A DNA stretch of 64,000 bases from Oxalobacteraceae bacterium (GCA_021298555.1 JAJTGE010000004.1:1-64000); one strand, 5' to 3'; positions 39,473-49,531 are shown, counted from the stretch's first letter. The notes: generated from the sequence alone by a model not told the origin. Program-made: numbers and translations.

Positions 39473-39501
39473 GTACCGGTACCTGGTACCGGTACGTTTT
39501 T
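39473..39501 (+). repeat. Duplicated 10-base palindrome forming a perfect hairpin
   Basis: The palindrome GTACCGGTAC occurs twice (39473-39482 and 39486-39495) with CTG between. The two copies pair over ten bases, and on the plus strand the stem is followed by GTTTTT, like a terminator. On the minus strand it lies 10 bases before the DUF3717 start and 13 bases after the methionine synthase stop, so it may attenuate or process that mRNA. Confidence 0.7.
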
Positions 39502-39508
39502 GACGCCA

Positions 39509-40540
39509 TCAAACAAGACCGAGTTCTTTACTAAGCAAATCAGCGCCCGCAGCCAACGCCTGTAATTTAGCTGCTGCCACATCGCGTGGCATAGTCACCA
39601 ATCCGCAATTAGTGCAGCCTTGCACATGTTTTACATCCACGTACTTAAGCGCACGACGCAGTACGTCAGCAACTTGCTCTGGCGTTTCTACGGTGGAGGT
39701 AGCGACATCAATAGCACCAACTAAGACATCTTTGCCCTTGAGCATAGCAATGAACTCCATAGGCACGCGCGAATTTTGGCATTCCAGACTAACTTGATCG
39801 ATAGTGCTATTTGCCAGTAGCGGGAATACGTGCTCGTATTGACGCCACTCTTCACCTAAGCCTTGCTTCCATTTGATGTTGGCTTCTATACCGTAGCCAT
39901 AACAAATGTGCACAGCCGATTTACAGGGTAAGCCTAGTGCAGCGCGCTCTAGTGTTTTTACACCCCAGTCACGCACTTCATCAAAAAATACATTAAATGC
40001 AGGCTCGTCAAACTGCACTATATCTATGCCCGCAGCAGCTAATTCGAGCGCTTCTTGATTAAGAATTTCAGCGAACGCCCAGGCTAATTTTTCTCGGCTT
40101 TTGTAGTAGTCATCAAACAGCGTATCGATCATCGTCATTGGGCCTGGCAGGGTGAACTTAATCGGGCCTTTGGTTAATTTACGTAGCCGTTTTGCATCCT
40201 CGACAAAAACAGATTGTGTTCGTACAACTTTATCCACCACGACCGGAACTTCAGCATCATAGCGATTACGTATACGTACTGTTTTTCTGTTAACAAAATC
40301 AACGCCGCCCAGATGTTCAATAAATGTGGTGACGAAATGCTGTCGCGTTTGTTCGCCATCACCGATGACCGTGATACCAGCGCGTAGTTGGTCGTCTACC
40401 GCCAACCGCATAGCGTCAGTCTTAGCTTGAGCAAGCGCTTCACCTTGCAACTGCCAGGGTGCCCACAATTTTTCTGGCTCGGCGAGCCAGGCGGGTTTGG
40501 GCAGGCTACCGGATATCGCGGTTTTTATGCGTTGACTCAT
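39509..40540 (-). CDS. MesD-like methionine synthase (core MetE, cobalamin-independent fold)
   Basis: 343 residues from ATG 40540 (MSQRIKTAISGSLPKP); the upstream extension to 40675 has no family resemblance. It corresponds to the C-terminal catalytic barrel of MetE without the N-terminal domain. Zinc ligands are recognisable in AVHICYGYG, in the QVSLECQNSRVP segment (Glu) and in the C-terminal GCTNCGL. Segments such as GDGEQTRQHFVTTFIEHL and KFTLPGPMTMIDTLFDDYYKS fit, from memory, the MesD group of folate-independent methionine synthases, which needs the partner MesX (DUF1852). No such partner is seen nearby. Zinc-dependent methyl transfer to homocysteine is inferred; the methyl donor is unknown. 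Confidence 0.78.
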   Translation of the reverse strand: MSQRIKTAISGSLPKPAWLAEPEKLWAPWQLQGEALAQAKTDAMRLAVDDQLRAGITVIGDGEQTRQHFVTTFIEHLGGVDFVNRKTVRIRNRYDAEVPVVVDKVVRTQSVFVEDAKRLRKLTKGPIKFTLPGPMTMIDTLFDDYYKSREKLAWAFAEILNQEALELAAAGIDIVQFDEPAFNVFFDEVRDWGVKTLERAALGLPCKSAVHICYGYGIEANIKWKQGLGEEWRQYEHVFPLLANSTIDQVSLECQNSRVPMEFIAMLKGKDVLVGAIDVATSTVETPEQVADVLRRALKYVDVKHVQGCTNCGLVTMPRDVAAAKLQALAAGADLLSKELGLV

Positions 40541-40596
40541 GATGTCTCCAGAAACTAGGTAATTAATTAGTAGTGAAAATAGATGTATGCAGAAAT

Positions 40597-41817
40597 TTAA
40601 CGAACTCGCTGCTTCAGAAAGTTTTCCAAGCGCTGCACGCCTATTTCGAGTTTGTCTAGCGAGCTGGCAAAGCACCAGCGTATGGCGCCTTCACCTTCAG
40701 GGCCAAATGCACTGCCGGGTGCCAAGCCTATGCCAGCCTCAGCAACTAACTGCTTGCACAGTGCGAGGGTATCCGTTTCGCCGTTTATTTTGAAAAACAA
40801 ATACATCGCCCCTTGTGGAAATGGCGCGATGACGCCAGCTTCTCGAAAAAAAGGCTGCGAGAGTTGCTCATATAAATAATTACGAGCTAGGGTGTAGCGT
40901 GCAATGGTGCGCGAAATAATTTCTTCGCCGCGCTCGATAGCTACGATGCCTGCTGTTTGGACGAAGCCTGGTGCACACGAGGTGTTGTATTCGATTAGTT
41001 TGCCTAAGTCAGCGATGAGAGATTCTGGCGCTTGTATCCAACCTAAACGCCAACCCGTCATTAACCATGATTTAGAAAAACTGTTGATAGAAATAACGCG
41101 TTCATCAACTTCAGTTAAATTCAAAAACGAAGGCGCGCAGGCGGGCGCACTCCCGGGTTGATCGTAAATTAGTCGTTCGTATACATCGTCGGCTATGAGC
41201 CAAATACCATGCTTCCGACAATGCGCAAGCACGATCGCTTGTTGTTCGCGACTAATGATCCAACCGGTAGGGTTGTTAGGAGAATTAAGTAGCAACGCCT
41301 TAGTATCAGGCGTTAACGCATCCAATAACTCATCGAGATCTAATTCCCATACGGGATGCGTTGGCTTGGTATTGAGTTGCAGCGATACAGTCACTACCTC
41401 TGCATTAAGTATTTTGGGAATCTCTACCAGGTTGGGCCACAGTGGCGTGACGATCACAACACGATCACCTGGATTAAGTAGCAGCTGCGCGGTAAGCATC
41501 AACCCGGAAACACCCGATGACGTTAGCGCAATCGTACTTGCCTGCGTGGGTCTGTGCAATCGTGACGAATAAGCAGCGATGGTTTCGCGTAATGCAGGCA
41601 GACCAAAGTTTTGCGTATAAAACGTCTCGCCCGCATCTAACGACTGTTTAGCCGCTTCGCGTATGAACTCAGGTGTGACTTCATCGGGTTCGCCAAACCA
41701 AAAAGGCAGTACATCAGTACGACCCATGCCAGCATTAGCGACTTCGCGTATCCGAGAAGCTCGTAAGCTCTGTATTGTTGCGCGAGATTCTGCAGAAAAA
41801 GGGCGAGCGCTATTCAT
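40597..41817 (-). CDS. PLP-dependent aminotransferase, class I/II
   Basis: 406-residue fold-type I aminotransferase. Visible: FGEPDEVTPEFIREAA, SSGVSGLMLTAQLLLNPGD, NSPNNPTGW (cofactor-binding Asn), ADDVYERLIYD, the PLP lysine in NSFSKSWLMTGWRLGW (about 242-246), and the carboxylate-binding Arg in AIRWCFASS. It resembles aspartate/aromatic or methionine-type aminotransferases. Lying between topB and the methionine synthase in one transcript, a role in amino acid metabolism (possibly methionine-related) is inferred only. Confidence 0.85.
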   Translation of the reverse strand: MNSARPFSAESRATIQSLRASRIREVANAGMGRTDVLPFWFGEPDEVTPEFIREAAKQSLDAGETFYTQNFGLPALRETIAAYSSRLHRPTQASTIALTSSGVSGLMLTAQLLLNPGDRVVIVTPLWPNLVEIPKILNAEVVTVSLQLNTKPTHPVWELDLDELLDALTPDTKALLLNSPNNPTGWIISREQQAIVLAHCRKHGIWLIADDVYERLIYDQPGSAPACAPSFLNLTEVDERVISINSFSKSWLMTGWRLGWIQAPESLIADLGKLIEYNTSCAPGFVQTAGIVAIERGEEIISRTIARYTLARNYLYEQLSQPFFREAGVIAPFPQGAMYLFFKINGETDTLALCKQLVAEAGIGLAPGSAFGPEGEGAIRWCFASSLDKLEIGVQRLENFLKQRVR

Positions 41818-41847
41818 TGTTTATCGTTGCTGCATTGTTAGCGTGTT

Positions 41848-44526
41848 TTACGCCGATTTTTTCGCTACGGCTTTTTTTGCCACAGCCTTTTTTGCGGCTA
41901 CTTTTTTTGCGGGGGCTTTTTTCGAAGTGGATTTTTTCACTACGGCCTTTTTCGCGGGAGCTTTTTTTGCTGCAGTTTTCTTGGCAGTGATCGGCGCTGC
42001 GTCTGCATCACCATCATCGCCAGTTTTGTCAGCAGCAGGTTTGCCTTTGCGAGGCTCGAATTCAAAACTTACCTTGCCATCTTTTCCTTTGGCCAGATAC
42101 GCTTTGAATGGCCGACGCGTGCGCTGTGACACAAATCCGGGTAGCAGATCGGTGCGTCCATCATTGAGCAGCTTGACCATCTGTTCCGGAAGAATCTCTT
42201 GCTGGAGTATGATGCGACCGCTACGAAAATCGCAGGCTTTGGGTCGAGCGGCTGTCTTTTCACAAACATAAGCCAGGCCCATTTCATATACATTACTGCC
42301 ACATTTAGGACAGGCGCCCAGTACAGTCTGACCAGTAAAGTCTACAGGTTCGGCATTTTCGTCATCTTCATTACTTTGGCCAAAATCAAACTCGAGCTTG
42401 AAGTTTTGTATTTCTTCATCGCGTGAGATTTTCAGGATGGCGGCAAACGGCCGTCCCATCTTGGAACGAAAACCTTGCAATGGTCCTATGGTGCGATTAA
42501 TCAGTAGTTCTTCGACTTCGGCTACTTCAAATTGACGCCCGCCTGGGGTTTTACTCATGGAAAATTCACACTTAGTGCAGGCGAAACGACGGTAATTTTC
42601 TTTGACGACAGAACCGCAATTAGGACACGGTGTCTTTAGTGTGGCGTAGTCACCGGGGATAGTGTCGTTGTCATATTCTTTAGCGCGTTTGACGATGGTC
42701 TGCGTCATCTGCGCAATCTCACGCATGAATTCTTCCCGGCTAATACCGCCACGTTCCATTTGGGCGAGTTTGAATTCCCATTCACCGGTTAGTTCAGGTG
42801 CGGTAAGTTCAGAAACGCCCAACCCACGCAGTAAAGTCATCAACTGAAATGCTTTGGCCGTAGGTATGAGTTCGCGACCTTCACGCACTAAATATTTTTC
42901 GTTAATGAGACCTTCGATAGTGGCCGCACGGGTTGCTGGTGTGCCCAGACCTTTACCTGCCATAGCATCCCGCAGCTCTTCATCATCAACTAATTTTCCT
43001 GCGCCCTCCATTGCTGAAAGCAATGTCGCTTCTGAATAGCGTGCAGGTGGTTTGGTGACTAATGCGTTGGCGTCCAGCTTGTCGGTCTTTACTTTTTCAC
43101 CCTTGGCCACAGCGACCAAAGTGCCCGTAGTTTCACCATCTTTAACCGTGGGCTCAGTAGCTTCTTTGCCATACACAGTTAGCCAGCCTGGCGTAGTGAG
43201 AATTTTGCCTTCGGTTTTAAATTGATGTCCTGATACTTCGGTGTAGCGCGTGGTGACCAGGTATTCGGCAGCCGGGAAAAAAACTGCCATGAAGCGTCGA
43301 GCCACCATATCGTAGAGTTTTTGCTCAGGCTCCGATAAATTTTTAGGCGCCTGAGTCGTTGGGATGATGGCGAAGTGATCGCTTATTTTTGTATTGTCGA
43401 ATATGCGCTTGTTAGGTTTTATCCAACCATTGTTGAGTATTTGCGCTGCGAAAGGATAGTAATTATTACTCTCGCCCAGCGTATCCATAGTCTGCTTAAC
43501 TGTTGCGATATAGTCTTCGGGCAGATGACGTGAATCGGTACGTGGATAGGTCAGCACCTTGTGACGTTCATACAGTGCTTGCGCTAAACCCAAAGTGTTT
43601 TTAGCTGAAAAACCAAAGCGTGCGTTAGCTTCTCGTTGCAGGCTGGTCAGATCAAACAGCGGCGGCGCCATGGATGTGCTTGGCTTGGATTCTTCGCTTA
43701 CATTGCCTACTTTTCCGCGACAGGCAGCGACGATGGATTCTGCAGCCGCGCTGCTCCAGAGGCGTTCTGCACGTCTTTCCGGATCAATGTCATCTTTTTT
43801 AAATTGAGTATCTAACCAGCGTCCTTCATAAACACCCGCCGCACAAACAAATTCAGCGCGAACTTCCCAGTAATTGCGCGAGACGAATTGTTTGATTTTT
43901 TCTTCGCGCTCAACCACGATAGACAACGTGGGTGTTTGCACTCGTCCCACGGTGGTCAGGTAAAAGCCGCCTTCTTTTGAATTGAAGGCTGTCATGGCGC
44001 GAGTACCATTAATGCCGATCAGCCAGTCGGCTTCGCTGCGGCAACGCGCGGCGTCAGCCAAGGGCAGCATCTCGCTATCTTCTCTAAGATGTGTAAAGGC
44101 GTCGCGTATAGCGCCCTGAGTCATGGACTGCAGCCAGAGACGTTTGACGGGTTGTTTGGCTTTGGCATACTGAACTATTAGCCGAAATATCAACTCACCC
44201 TCGCGACCCGCGTCACACGCGTTTATCAGCGCGCCCACATCTTTACGTTTAATTAATTTATTTAGTAACTTGAGCCGTGATTCGGTCTTTTGAATGGGGT
44301 TGAGTGCAAAGTACGGTGGAATCATAGGCAAATTGGCAAACGACCATTTGCCACGCTTGACGTCATGTTCTTCTGGCGCGGCGATTTCGACCAGATGGCC
44401 CACGGCTGACGAGAGTACGTAATCGTCAGATTCGAAGTACTCATCGTGCTTGGTAAAGCCACCGAGGCTCTTCGCGATATCGTTCGCGACAGAAGGCTTC
44501 TCAGCAATGATGAGTGCTTTGGTCAT
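41848..44526 (-). CDS. topB: DNA topoisomerase III with lysine-rich tail
   Basis: Type IA topoisomerase of 892 residues that passes single strands and decatenates DNA. TOPRIM domain at the N-terminus (LIIAEKPSVANDIA; ACDAGREGELIFR), active-site Tyr in LTYPRTDSRHLPED near 335, then two zinc-finger-like C-terminal modules (CPNCGSVVKEN about 623; CPKCGSNVYE about 735). The last 45 residues are repeats of the type AAKKAPAKK, like histone H1 tails of Burkholderiales. The domain order with DAGREGELIF fits topB rather than topA. Confidence 0.92.
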   Translation of the reverse strand: MTKALIIAEKPSVANDIAKSLGGFTKHDEYFESDDYVLSSAVGHLVEIAAPEEHDVKRGKWSFANLPMIPPYFALNPIQKTESRLKLLNKLIKRKDVGALINACDAGREGELIFRLIVQYAKAKQPVKRLWLQSMTQGAIRDAFTHLREDSEMLPLADAARCRSEADWLIGINGTRAMTAFNSKEGGFYLTTVGRVQTPTLSIVVEREEKIKQFVSRNYWEVRAEFVCAAGVYEGRWLDTQFKKDDIDPERRAERLWSSAAAESIVAACRGKVGNVSEESKPSTSMAPPLFDLTSLQREANARFGFSAKNTLGLAQALYERHKVLTYPRTDSRHLPEDYIATVKQTMDTLGESNNYYPFAAQILNNGWIKPNKRIFDNTKISDHFAIIPTTQAPKNLSEPEQKLYDMVARRFMAVFFPAAEYLVTTRYTEVSGHQFKTEGKILTTPGWLTVYGKEATEPTVKDGETTGTLVAVAKGEKVKTDKLDANALVTKPPARYSEATLLSAMEGAGKLVDDEELRDAMAGKGLGTPATRAATIEGLINEKYLVREGRELIPTAKAFQLMTLLRGLGVSELTAPELTGEWEFKLAQMERGGISREEFMREIAQMTQTIVKRAKEYDNDTIPGDYATLKTPCPNCGSVVKENYRRFACTKCEFSMSKTPGGRQFEVAEVEELLINRTIGPLQGFRSKMGRPFAAILKISRDEEIQNFKLEFDFGQSNEDDENAEPVDFTGQTVLGACPKCGSNVYEMGLAYVCEKTAARPKACDFRSGRIILQQEILPEQMVKLLNDGRTDLLPGFVSQRTRRPFKAYLAKGKDGKVSFEFEPRKGKPAADKTGDDGDADAAPITAKKTAAKKAPAKKAVVKKSTSKKAPAKKVAAKKAVAKKAVAKKSA

Positions 44527-44844
44527 GATTTTTCCGGATTAAGGGGCGACATTAGTGAGGCATATGCCTGAATAGGGCCATAGGGCTCGTGGTTTAGGCA
44601 GTTTCAGAACAGAACATTGGCGCTGACGTTTTGACAACGCAAGCACTGGTGCGGCCAATGATAAGCGCGTTATCGTCGATTTCGCAAGCAAGCCTTAGGG
44701 AGTTCGCAGACTAAGCCATGGGTTACACCGCAAACTAGGCTAGCTTTTCGTTGCCAATACCGCAATGAACGGATGAGATAGGTCACTTAGTGCAAGGGGG
44801 CAGAACATTGCAGATCAGCCGTGCGGTGACTGCCGGGAAGAGTG
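44527..44844. other. Intergenic region between smg and topB
   Basis: 318 bases on the path of minus-strand transcription. No coding frame, terminator or regulatory motif is recognised. Confidence 0.4.
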
Positions 44845-45321
44845 TCAGTGATAAACAGGAGGGCTGGAATCTTCGTCGTCAAAGAAGAGTTCATCGAACA
44901 TCAGTCCATCAGGTTCTTTGCCCTGACTCCAGAGCACCATCAGCACGATCACTTTTAATTTATCCAATGAGATCGGTGATTCATTGACAGCACAGGCACG
45001 CTCAATAACTATTTCGCGTTGCAGTGCATTGATAACTTCGGCGGATTCTAAAAATTCGACAAAGCCGATAGCGGCCGTACCGAGCATTTCGTATTCGCGA
45101 TCTGCATACACACGAAAACCAAATGAGAATGCGGTCTGTCTGGCTTGCTGACTGAATATCTCGTTAGTGGTTTCGGCGAGGTCAGTCAACCACCCGATTG
45201 CTCGCGAGATTTCTTCTTCCTCGAAACCTACTGCCGATAATTTCTTAGCAAGCGCAACCGAATCCGGGCACGCATCTGGTCGGTAATAAGTTTCGTATAA
45301 ATAAACGAGGACTTCAAACAT
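44845..45321 (-). CDS. smg: Smg family protein (DUF494)
   Basis: 158 residues; starts [13 protein letters not shown] and has the family feature [16 protein letters not shown] near the acidic C-terminus. Smg occurs next to dprA and topoisomerase genes in many beta- and gammaproteobacteria, as here, but its molecular function is unknown. Largely helical and acidic. Confidence 0.92.
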   Translation of the reverse strand: MFEVLVYLYETYYRPDACPDSVALAKKLSAVGFEEEEISRAIGWLTDLAETTNEIFSQQARQTAFSFGFRVYADREYEMLGTAAIGFVEFLESAEVINALQREIVIERACAVNESPISLDKLKVIVLMVLWSQGKEPDGLMFDELFFDDEDSSPPVYH

Positions 45322-45382
45322 AGTTGTAATGTAGCCTCATCTGCGCTCACGCACAAGCATGACAGTAAAAAAATTTCAAGAA

Positions 45383-45562
45383 CTATTTATTAAACGGCAG
45401 CTTTTCAAGAAATTTCATGCGCTTTTCGCGCGTTTGTAATGATTCTAGTACAAGTAATGGAAAAAAATCGCAAGCATCTCTATGCGCTGCGCAATGAACT
45501 AACGTCATCGCTTGCTCATGATGAGTAGCGTTGAGTTGATGGTGTAAATAGTGGATTATCTT
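45383..45562 (-). pseudogene. Small coding-like frame after dprA lacking a normal start
   Basis: A 59-codon minus-strand frame opens 10 bases after the dprA stop and ends at TAG 45383. The product looks like real protein (HQLNATHHEQAMTLVHCAA; FFPLLVLESLQTREKRMKF). The only ATG (45508) leaves 41 residues. Either a short gene with a non-standard or downstream start, or the remains of a longer gene. No family is recognised. Confidence 0.35.
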
Positions 45563-45572
45563 TTAGTGCTTT

Positions 45573-46688
45573 TTAATGTAAGGCTTGATATGTACCGCCA
45601 GGTAGCCTTTCAAGCTGCCCATTAAGTTCTAGTTCCAGTAGTTGTGCCTGAACATCCGCCATGCTTAATCCCGTGCGAGCTACTAATTCATCAGCGCTTA
45701 CGGGATCGTGTCCCGCTGCATCCATCACCCGATTTATTGATGATGCGGTATGGGCCTTGATTTGCGATTGCGGAAGTTTATGAGAAGGCAGATGGTTTGC
45801 AGTATGAATTTCTTCTAGTATGTCTTGAGCAGACTCTACTAGTTTAGCGCCCTGCCGAATTAGTTGATGACATCCTTTTGCGAGCGGTGAGTGTATTGAA
45901 CCTGGAATAGCAAATACTTCACGACCTTGTTCGAGTGCGCTGCGCGCTGTGATGAGTGAACCGGATTGCGCTGCAGCTTCTACAACTAATACCCCTTGCG
46001 ATAAACCGCTGATGATGCGATTTCGGCGTGGAAAATTTGCGGCAATACCAGGAGTGCCCAGAGGGTATTCGCTGACCAAGCAACCATGCGCTGCGATTTG
46101 ATGTGCCAGCTCGCGGTGTTTGGCAGGGTAGACAAGATCGAGACCAGTGCCAGTAACAGCAACCGTTGAACCATGATGTGATGTGTTACTCAGTGCGCCC
46201 TCATGTGCAGCTGCGTCTATACCCAGCGCCAGACCAGAAACGATAGTTAAGCCAGCATTACTTAATACCTCGGCAAAGCGGCGCGCATTTTGACTTCCCT
46301 GAGCAGTCGCATTACGGCTACCTACAATGGCGATGGATTTTCTTGTCAATAATTCAGCACGTCCCTTAACGTATAGAACGGGCGGCGGATCAGAGATCGT
46401 CAGTAGTGTGCCGGGATAGCTGGCATCAGCAAACGTTAGTACATGATTTCCCGCTTGTTCTACCCACGCCAGCGTGAGGTCTATCTGCGCACTAATGTGA
46501 TCACTGGGTGCTGAAGAGAGAGTCAGCGCAAGCTTTTCATTGACGCACTTATGCAATGCTGAAAAGCCTGACGCAAAAATATGCTCGGGCAAGCCGAAGT
46601 GGGTCAGCAATTCGCGCGCGGTTTGAGGCCCTATGCCGTCAGTCAGCATGAGCCGTAGCCAATCAGCTAAACCTTCAGCTTGCGTCAT
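45573..46688 (-). CDS. dprA: DNA processing protein DprA
   Basis: Loads RecA on incoming single strands during natural transformation. 371 residues: N-terminal SAM-like/HhH region (LADWLRLMLTDGIGPQTARELL), the Rossmann core (GSRNATAQGSQNARRFAEVL, VSGLALGIDAAAHEGAL, FPRRNRIISGLSQGVLVVEA), and a C-terminal winged-helix domain (VARTGLSMADVQAQLLELEL). With comM at the window end, it suggests capacity for transformation. Its start overlaps the LysM gene stop (ATGA). Confidence 0.96.
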   Translation of the reverse strand: MTQAEGLADWLRLMLTDGIGPQTARELLTHFGLPEHIFASGFSALHKCVNEKLALTLSSAPSDHISAQIDLTLAWVEQAGNHVLTFADASYPGTLLTISDPPPVLYVKGRAELLTRKSIAIVGSRNATAQGSQNARRFAEVLSNAGLTIVSGLALGIDAAAHEGALSNTSHHGSTVAVTGTGLDLVYPAKHRELAHQIAAHGCLVSEYPLGTPGIAANFPRRNRIISGLSQGVLVVEAAAQSGSLITARSALEQGREVFAIPGSIHSPLAKGCHQLIRQGAKLVESAQDILEEIHTANHLPSHKLPQSQIKAHTASSINRVMDAAGHDPVSADELVARTGLSMADVQAQLLELELNGQLERLPGGTYQALH

Positions 46689-47740
46689 GGTGTATCCGTT
46701 TCGGGTGCAGTAATAGCATCACCCACGCTGATGGCATCACGTGCTTTCATAACCATGGCTAGTGCGATTTTTTCTTGTACTTTGTACACCAGCAAAGTTC
46801 CTATAGATGGTTTTGTTTGAATAAGCTGAGTTGATGAAGATGTTTTATTCGGGTTGATTTTAACGTGACGCACGATGTTAACCACGCTACCCGGCGCTAG
46901 TCCATGGAGAGAGCCTCGATTGAGTACCACCATGTCATGCAGTCTGGCCCAGCGACCTTCATGCAAGATGGCTATTAATTGTCCATCCGTGATCTTGCCT
47001 GGGTGTGGGAAAACAGCGGGCAGTGTGGAGTCGCCTGCAGGAACGAGTTGGTCACCCGCGCGTAATTCTCTATCCGAGCGCGTTACTTTAAATCGATGCT
47101 TTGTACCCCGCTGCATGAGGCGGACACGGCCGATATTAAGTCCTGCAACACCTAAAGATTGTCGTGTATCCGGATCAACAAGAGGGTAATCAGAACGGAA
47201 GACGTCATAGAGCTCATGGCTACCAAGCTCGCCCCGCACTAAAACACTATCCCCTTTGCCCGCAATGACATGTCCGTTTTCTATCTCACTAATGATGGGT
47301 GCGCTAGCCAGAGCATCCTTACTTATCAGCGGCGTTCGGGCTAGCATGGATAACAAATTTGTCGGTAGCAAAGATACCTGTGGCCCAGCTAGCTGTGTGC
47401 TTCGTATAGCTGGCGCGAGATGGTGTGCGGCATGTTCGTTTTGGTTATTAAGACCAAGACCTAGAGTGCCGTCCAGCCGATTGAGCACGATCACCTGACC
47501 GGGATAAATCCAGTGAGGATTACTGATTAGGTTTTGGTTGGGCTTCCACACACTAGGCCAACACCAGGGATTGTTTAAAAACAGGGAGGCAATTCCCCAC
47601 AAAGTATCGCCAGCCTGAACGAGATGCGTATCCGGTGCGTTGGCGGCAAAAACGCACGGGTTTGCCGACTCCGCAGCATGCATGGGTAACCAACCCATTT
47701 GCAAAACAGCCAGAACTACGGCTGTGCTAAACTTTTTCAT
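46685..47740 (-). CDS. LysM peptidoglycan-binding domain protein
   Basis: 351 residues with a signal peptide (VVLAVLQMGWLPMHAA) and one LysM domain at about 38-90 (HLVQAGDTLWGIASLFL, then NPHWIYPGQVIVL) that binds the cell wall. The remaining 250 residues are a conserved betaproteobacterial region of unknown function with possible beta-rich repeats. The LysM-dprA pair followed by smg is a common betaproteobacterial arrangement, and the divergent neighbour is def. Confidence 0.9.
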   Translation of the reverse strand: MKKFSTAVVLAVLQMGWLPMHAAESANPCVFAANAPDTHLVQAGDTLWGIASLFLNNPWCWPSVWKPNQNLISNPHWIYPGQVIVLNRLDGTLGLGLNNQNEHAAHHLAPAIRSTQLAGPQVSLLPTNLLSMLARTPLISKDALASAPIISEIENGHVIAGKGDSVLVRGELGSHELYDVFRSDYPLVDPDTRQSLGVAGLNIGRVRLMQRGTKHRFKVTRSDRELRAGDQLVPAGDSTLPAVFPHPGKITDGQLIAILHEGRWARLHDMVVLNRGSLHGLAPGSVVNIVRHVKINPNKTSSSTQLIQTKPSIGTLLVYKVQEKIALAMVMKARDAISVGDAITAPETDTP

Positions 47741-47863
47741 GAAATTTTCCTCAGAGTCAGGTAAATGCGCAGCGAAATCGCAGCCGATGCGAATTTTGCG
47801 CGCGCTGGCCTAAGGCTCAGAGTTCTAACCCGTTATTTTTTCTCTTTGTTGCGCAAAAGCTGT

Positions 47864-48394
47864 ATGGCTCTTTTATCTATTCTTCGTTATCCCGATCCGC
47901 GCTTGCACAAGCTGGCTAAGCCCGTGACAGATTTTGACGAGCGCTTAAAGCAGCTGGTTGCTGATATGGCGGAGACCATGTACGAGGCGCCGGGCATAGG
48001 TTTGGCAGCCACGCAGGTGGATGTACATGAGCAGGTCATCGTTATAGATACTTCGGATACCCGTGATCAGTTACGTGTGTTGATTAATCCACTGATTATT
48101 TGGACTAGCGACGATCGTCAGGTGTATGAAGAAGGTTGTCTTTCAGTGCCGGGTATTTACGATGGCGTCGAGCGGCCTACGCAAGTGCGTGTGCGTTCCT
48201 ACAGTTTGGATGGAAGCGTGCACGAGTTTGAAGCCGAGGGACTACTGGCCGTTTGTGTGCAGCATGAAATGGATCATCTCAAAGGCAAGGTTTTTGTTGA
48301 GTATTTATCCCCGCTTAAGCGCAATCGCATCAAAAGCAAACTACAAAAAGAAGAGCGCGAAATGAAAAAAGAGCGCCAAGTCAGCACGCATTAA
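47864..48394 (+). CDS. def: Peptide deformylase
   Basis: Removes the formyl group from the N-terminal Met of new proteins. Metal-site motifs: GIGLAATQV (about 43-51), EEGCLSVPG (Cys ligand, about 88-96) and [10 protein letters not shown] (two His and catalytic Glu, about 131-140). 176 residues from ATG 47864 ([15 protein letters not shown]), the usual start; the longer frame to 47765 is not supported. fmt follows. Confidence 0.96.
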   Translation: MALLSILRYPDPRLHKLAKPVTDFDERLKQLVADMAETMYEAPGIGLAATQVDVHEQVIVIDTSDTRDQLRVLINPLIIWTSDDRQVYEEGCLSVPGIYDGVERPTQVRVRSYSLDGSVHEFEAEGLLAVCVQHEMDHLKGKVFVEYLSPLKRNRIKSKLQKEEREMKKERQVSTH

Positions 48395-48567
48395 ATAAAA
48401 GTTTGTCGTTGTTCGCATAGTGTAAGCAGGTTTTTTTCCTTTCCTAGTGCTGCCTTGCACAGCCAAGCTGGCGCGCCATAAAATTCACTCGCCATCAGCA
48501 TGAGACTCGTTCGCAGACTGGCGCTAATTGCTAGGCCAAGCGCCTAGCCCGCACCTATAATCGCTCC

Positions 48568-49524
48568 ATGAAAGTTATTTTTGCTGGCACCCCTGAATTT
48601 GCTGCGGTAGCCCTCGATCACCTGCATGAGGCAGGTTTTGAAATTCCACTGGTGCTGACTCAGCCCGATCGACCAGCAGGTCGCGGCATGCAATTGCAGC
48701 CCTCGCCAGTAAAGCACTATGCGTTAAAGCATGGCATGCCCGTTGCCCAGCCGACCTCACTAAAGCTGGATGGCAAATACCCAGATCAGGCGTCAGCGGC
48801 TCATGAGCTATTAAAAGCTACGCCGCATGAGGTTATGGTGGTGGCAGCCTATGGGTTGATACTCCCGCCATCCATATTGGCCATACCCCCCTTGGGTTGT
48901 TTGAATATTCATGCCTCTTTGCTGCCGCGTTGGCGAGGTGCGGCGCCTATACATCGCGCTATTGAAGCGGGAGACAGCGAAACAGGGATTACGATCATGC
49001 AAATGGACGAGGGTCTGGACACCGGCCCTATGCTGCTCTGGCAACGTGAGCCGATTTCGCCAAGCGATACCACAGGATCTTTACACGACAGGTTAGCTGT
49101 CCTGGGTGGCGAGTTGATAGTTGAGGCGCTTAAAAAACTTCAGCAAGGCAGCTTGATTGCGACACCCCAACCTGCCGAGGGCGTAACCTATGCAGCGAAA
49201 ATTTCTAAGCAGGAAGTGGATTTGGATTTTCGACAGCCAGCAATCGATTTGCTGCGCCGAGTACATGCTTTTTATCCCACACCGGGAGCGGTAGCTACTA
49301 TTCATGCCACATCATTAAAAATTTGGCAGGCCAGTGCACTGGAAATGCAGGGAAAACCGGGAGAAATTCTCTCTGTCTCGCCTGAAGGTGTGATCGTTGC
49401 GTGTGGCTTGGGAGCGTTAAAAATAACAGAGCTGCAAAAGCCCGGCGCTAAACGACTTTCAGCAGCACAGTTTGTTCAGGGTTTTGCGTTAGAGCCTGGG
49501 CAATGCTTCCAGATTCCTCACTGA
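48568..49524 (+). CDS. fmt: Methionyl-tRNA formyltransferase
   Basis: Formylates initiator Met-tRNA using 10-formyl-tetrahydrofolate. Start [16 protein letters not shown], signature [20 protein letters not shown] with catalytic Asn-His, [17 protein letters not shown], and C-terminal tRNA-binding domain (about 205-318). 318 residues. It sits after def with a 173-base gap; the metH leader promoter begins right after its stop. Confidence 0.97.
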   Translation: MKVIFAGTPEFAAVALDHLHEAGFEIPLVLTQPDRPAGRGMQLQPSPVKHYALKHGMPVAQPTSLKLDGKYPDQASAAHELLKATPHEVMVVAAYGLILPPSILAIPPLGCLNIHASLLPRWRGAAPIHRAIEAGDSETGITIMQMDEGLDTGPMLLWQREPISPSDTTGSLHDRLAVLGGELIVEALKKLQQGSLIATPQPAEGVTYAAKISKQEVDLDFRQPAIDLLRRVHAFYPTPGAVATIHATSLKIWQASALEMQGKPGEILSVSPEGVIVACGLGALKITELQKPGAKRLSAAQFVQGFALEPGQCFQIPH

Positions 49525-49531
49525 ATTCCCG

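Noticed and set aside
41848-41990. Tandem repeat or CRISPR-like array at the topB 3' end
   Set aside because: The repetition is the coding of AAKK/APAKK peptide repeats in a histone-like tail, in frame with topB.
41663-42271. 202-codon plus-strand frame opposite topB and the aminotransferase
   Set aside because: Its Phe/Ala repeats are the complement of the lysine-rich topB tail; not a gene.
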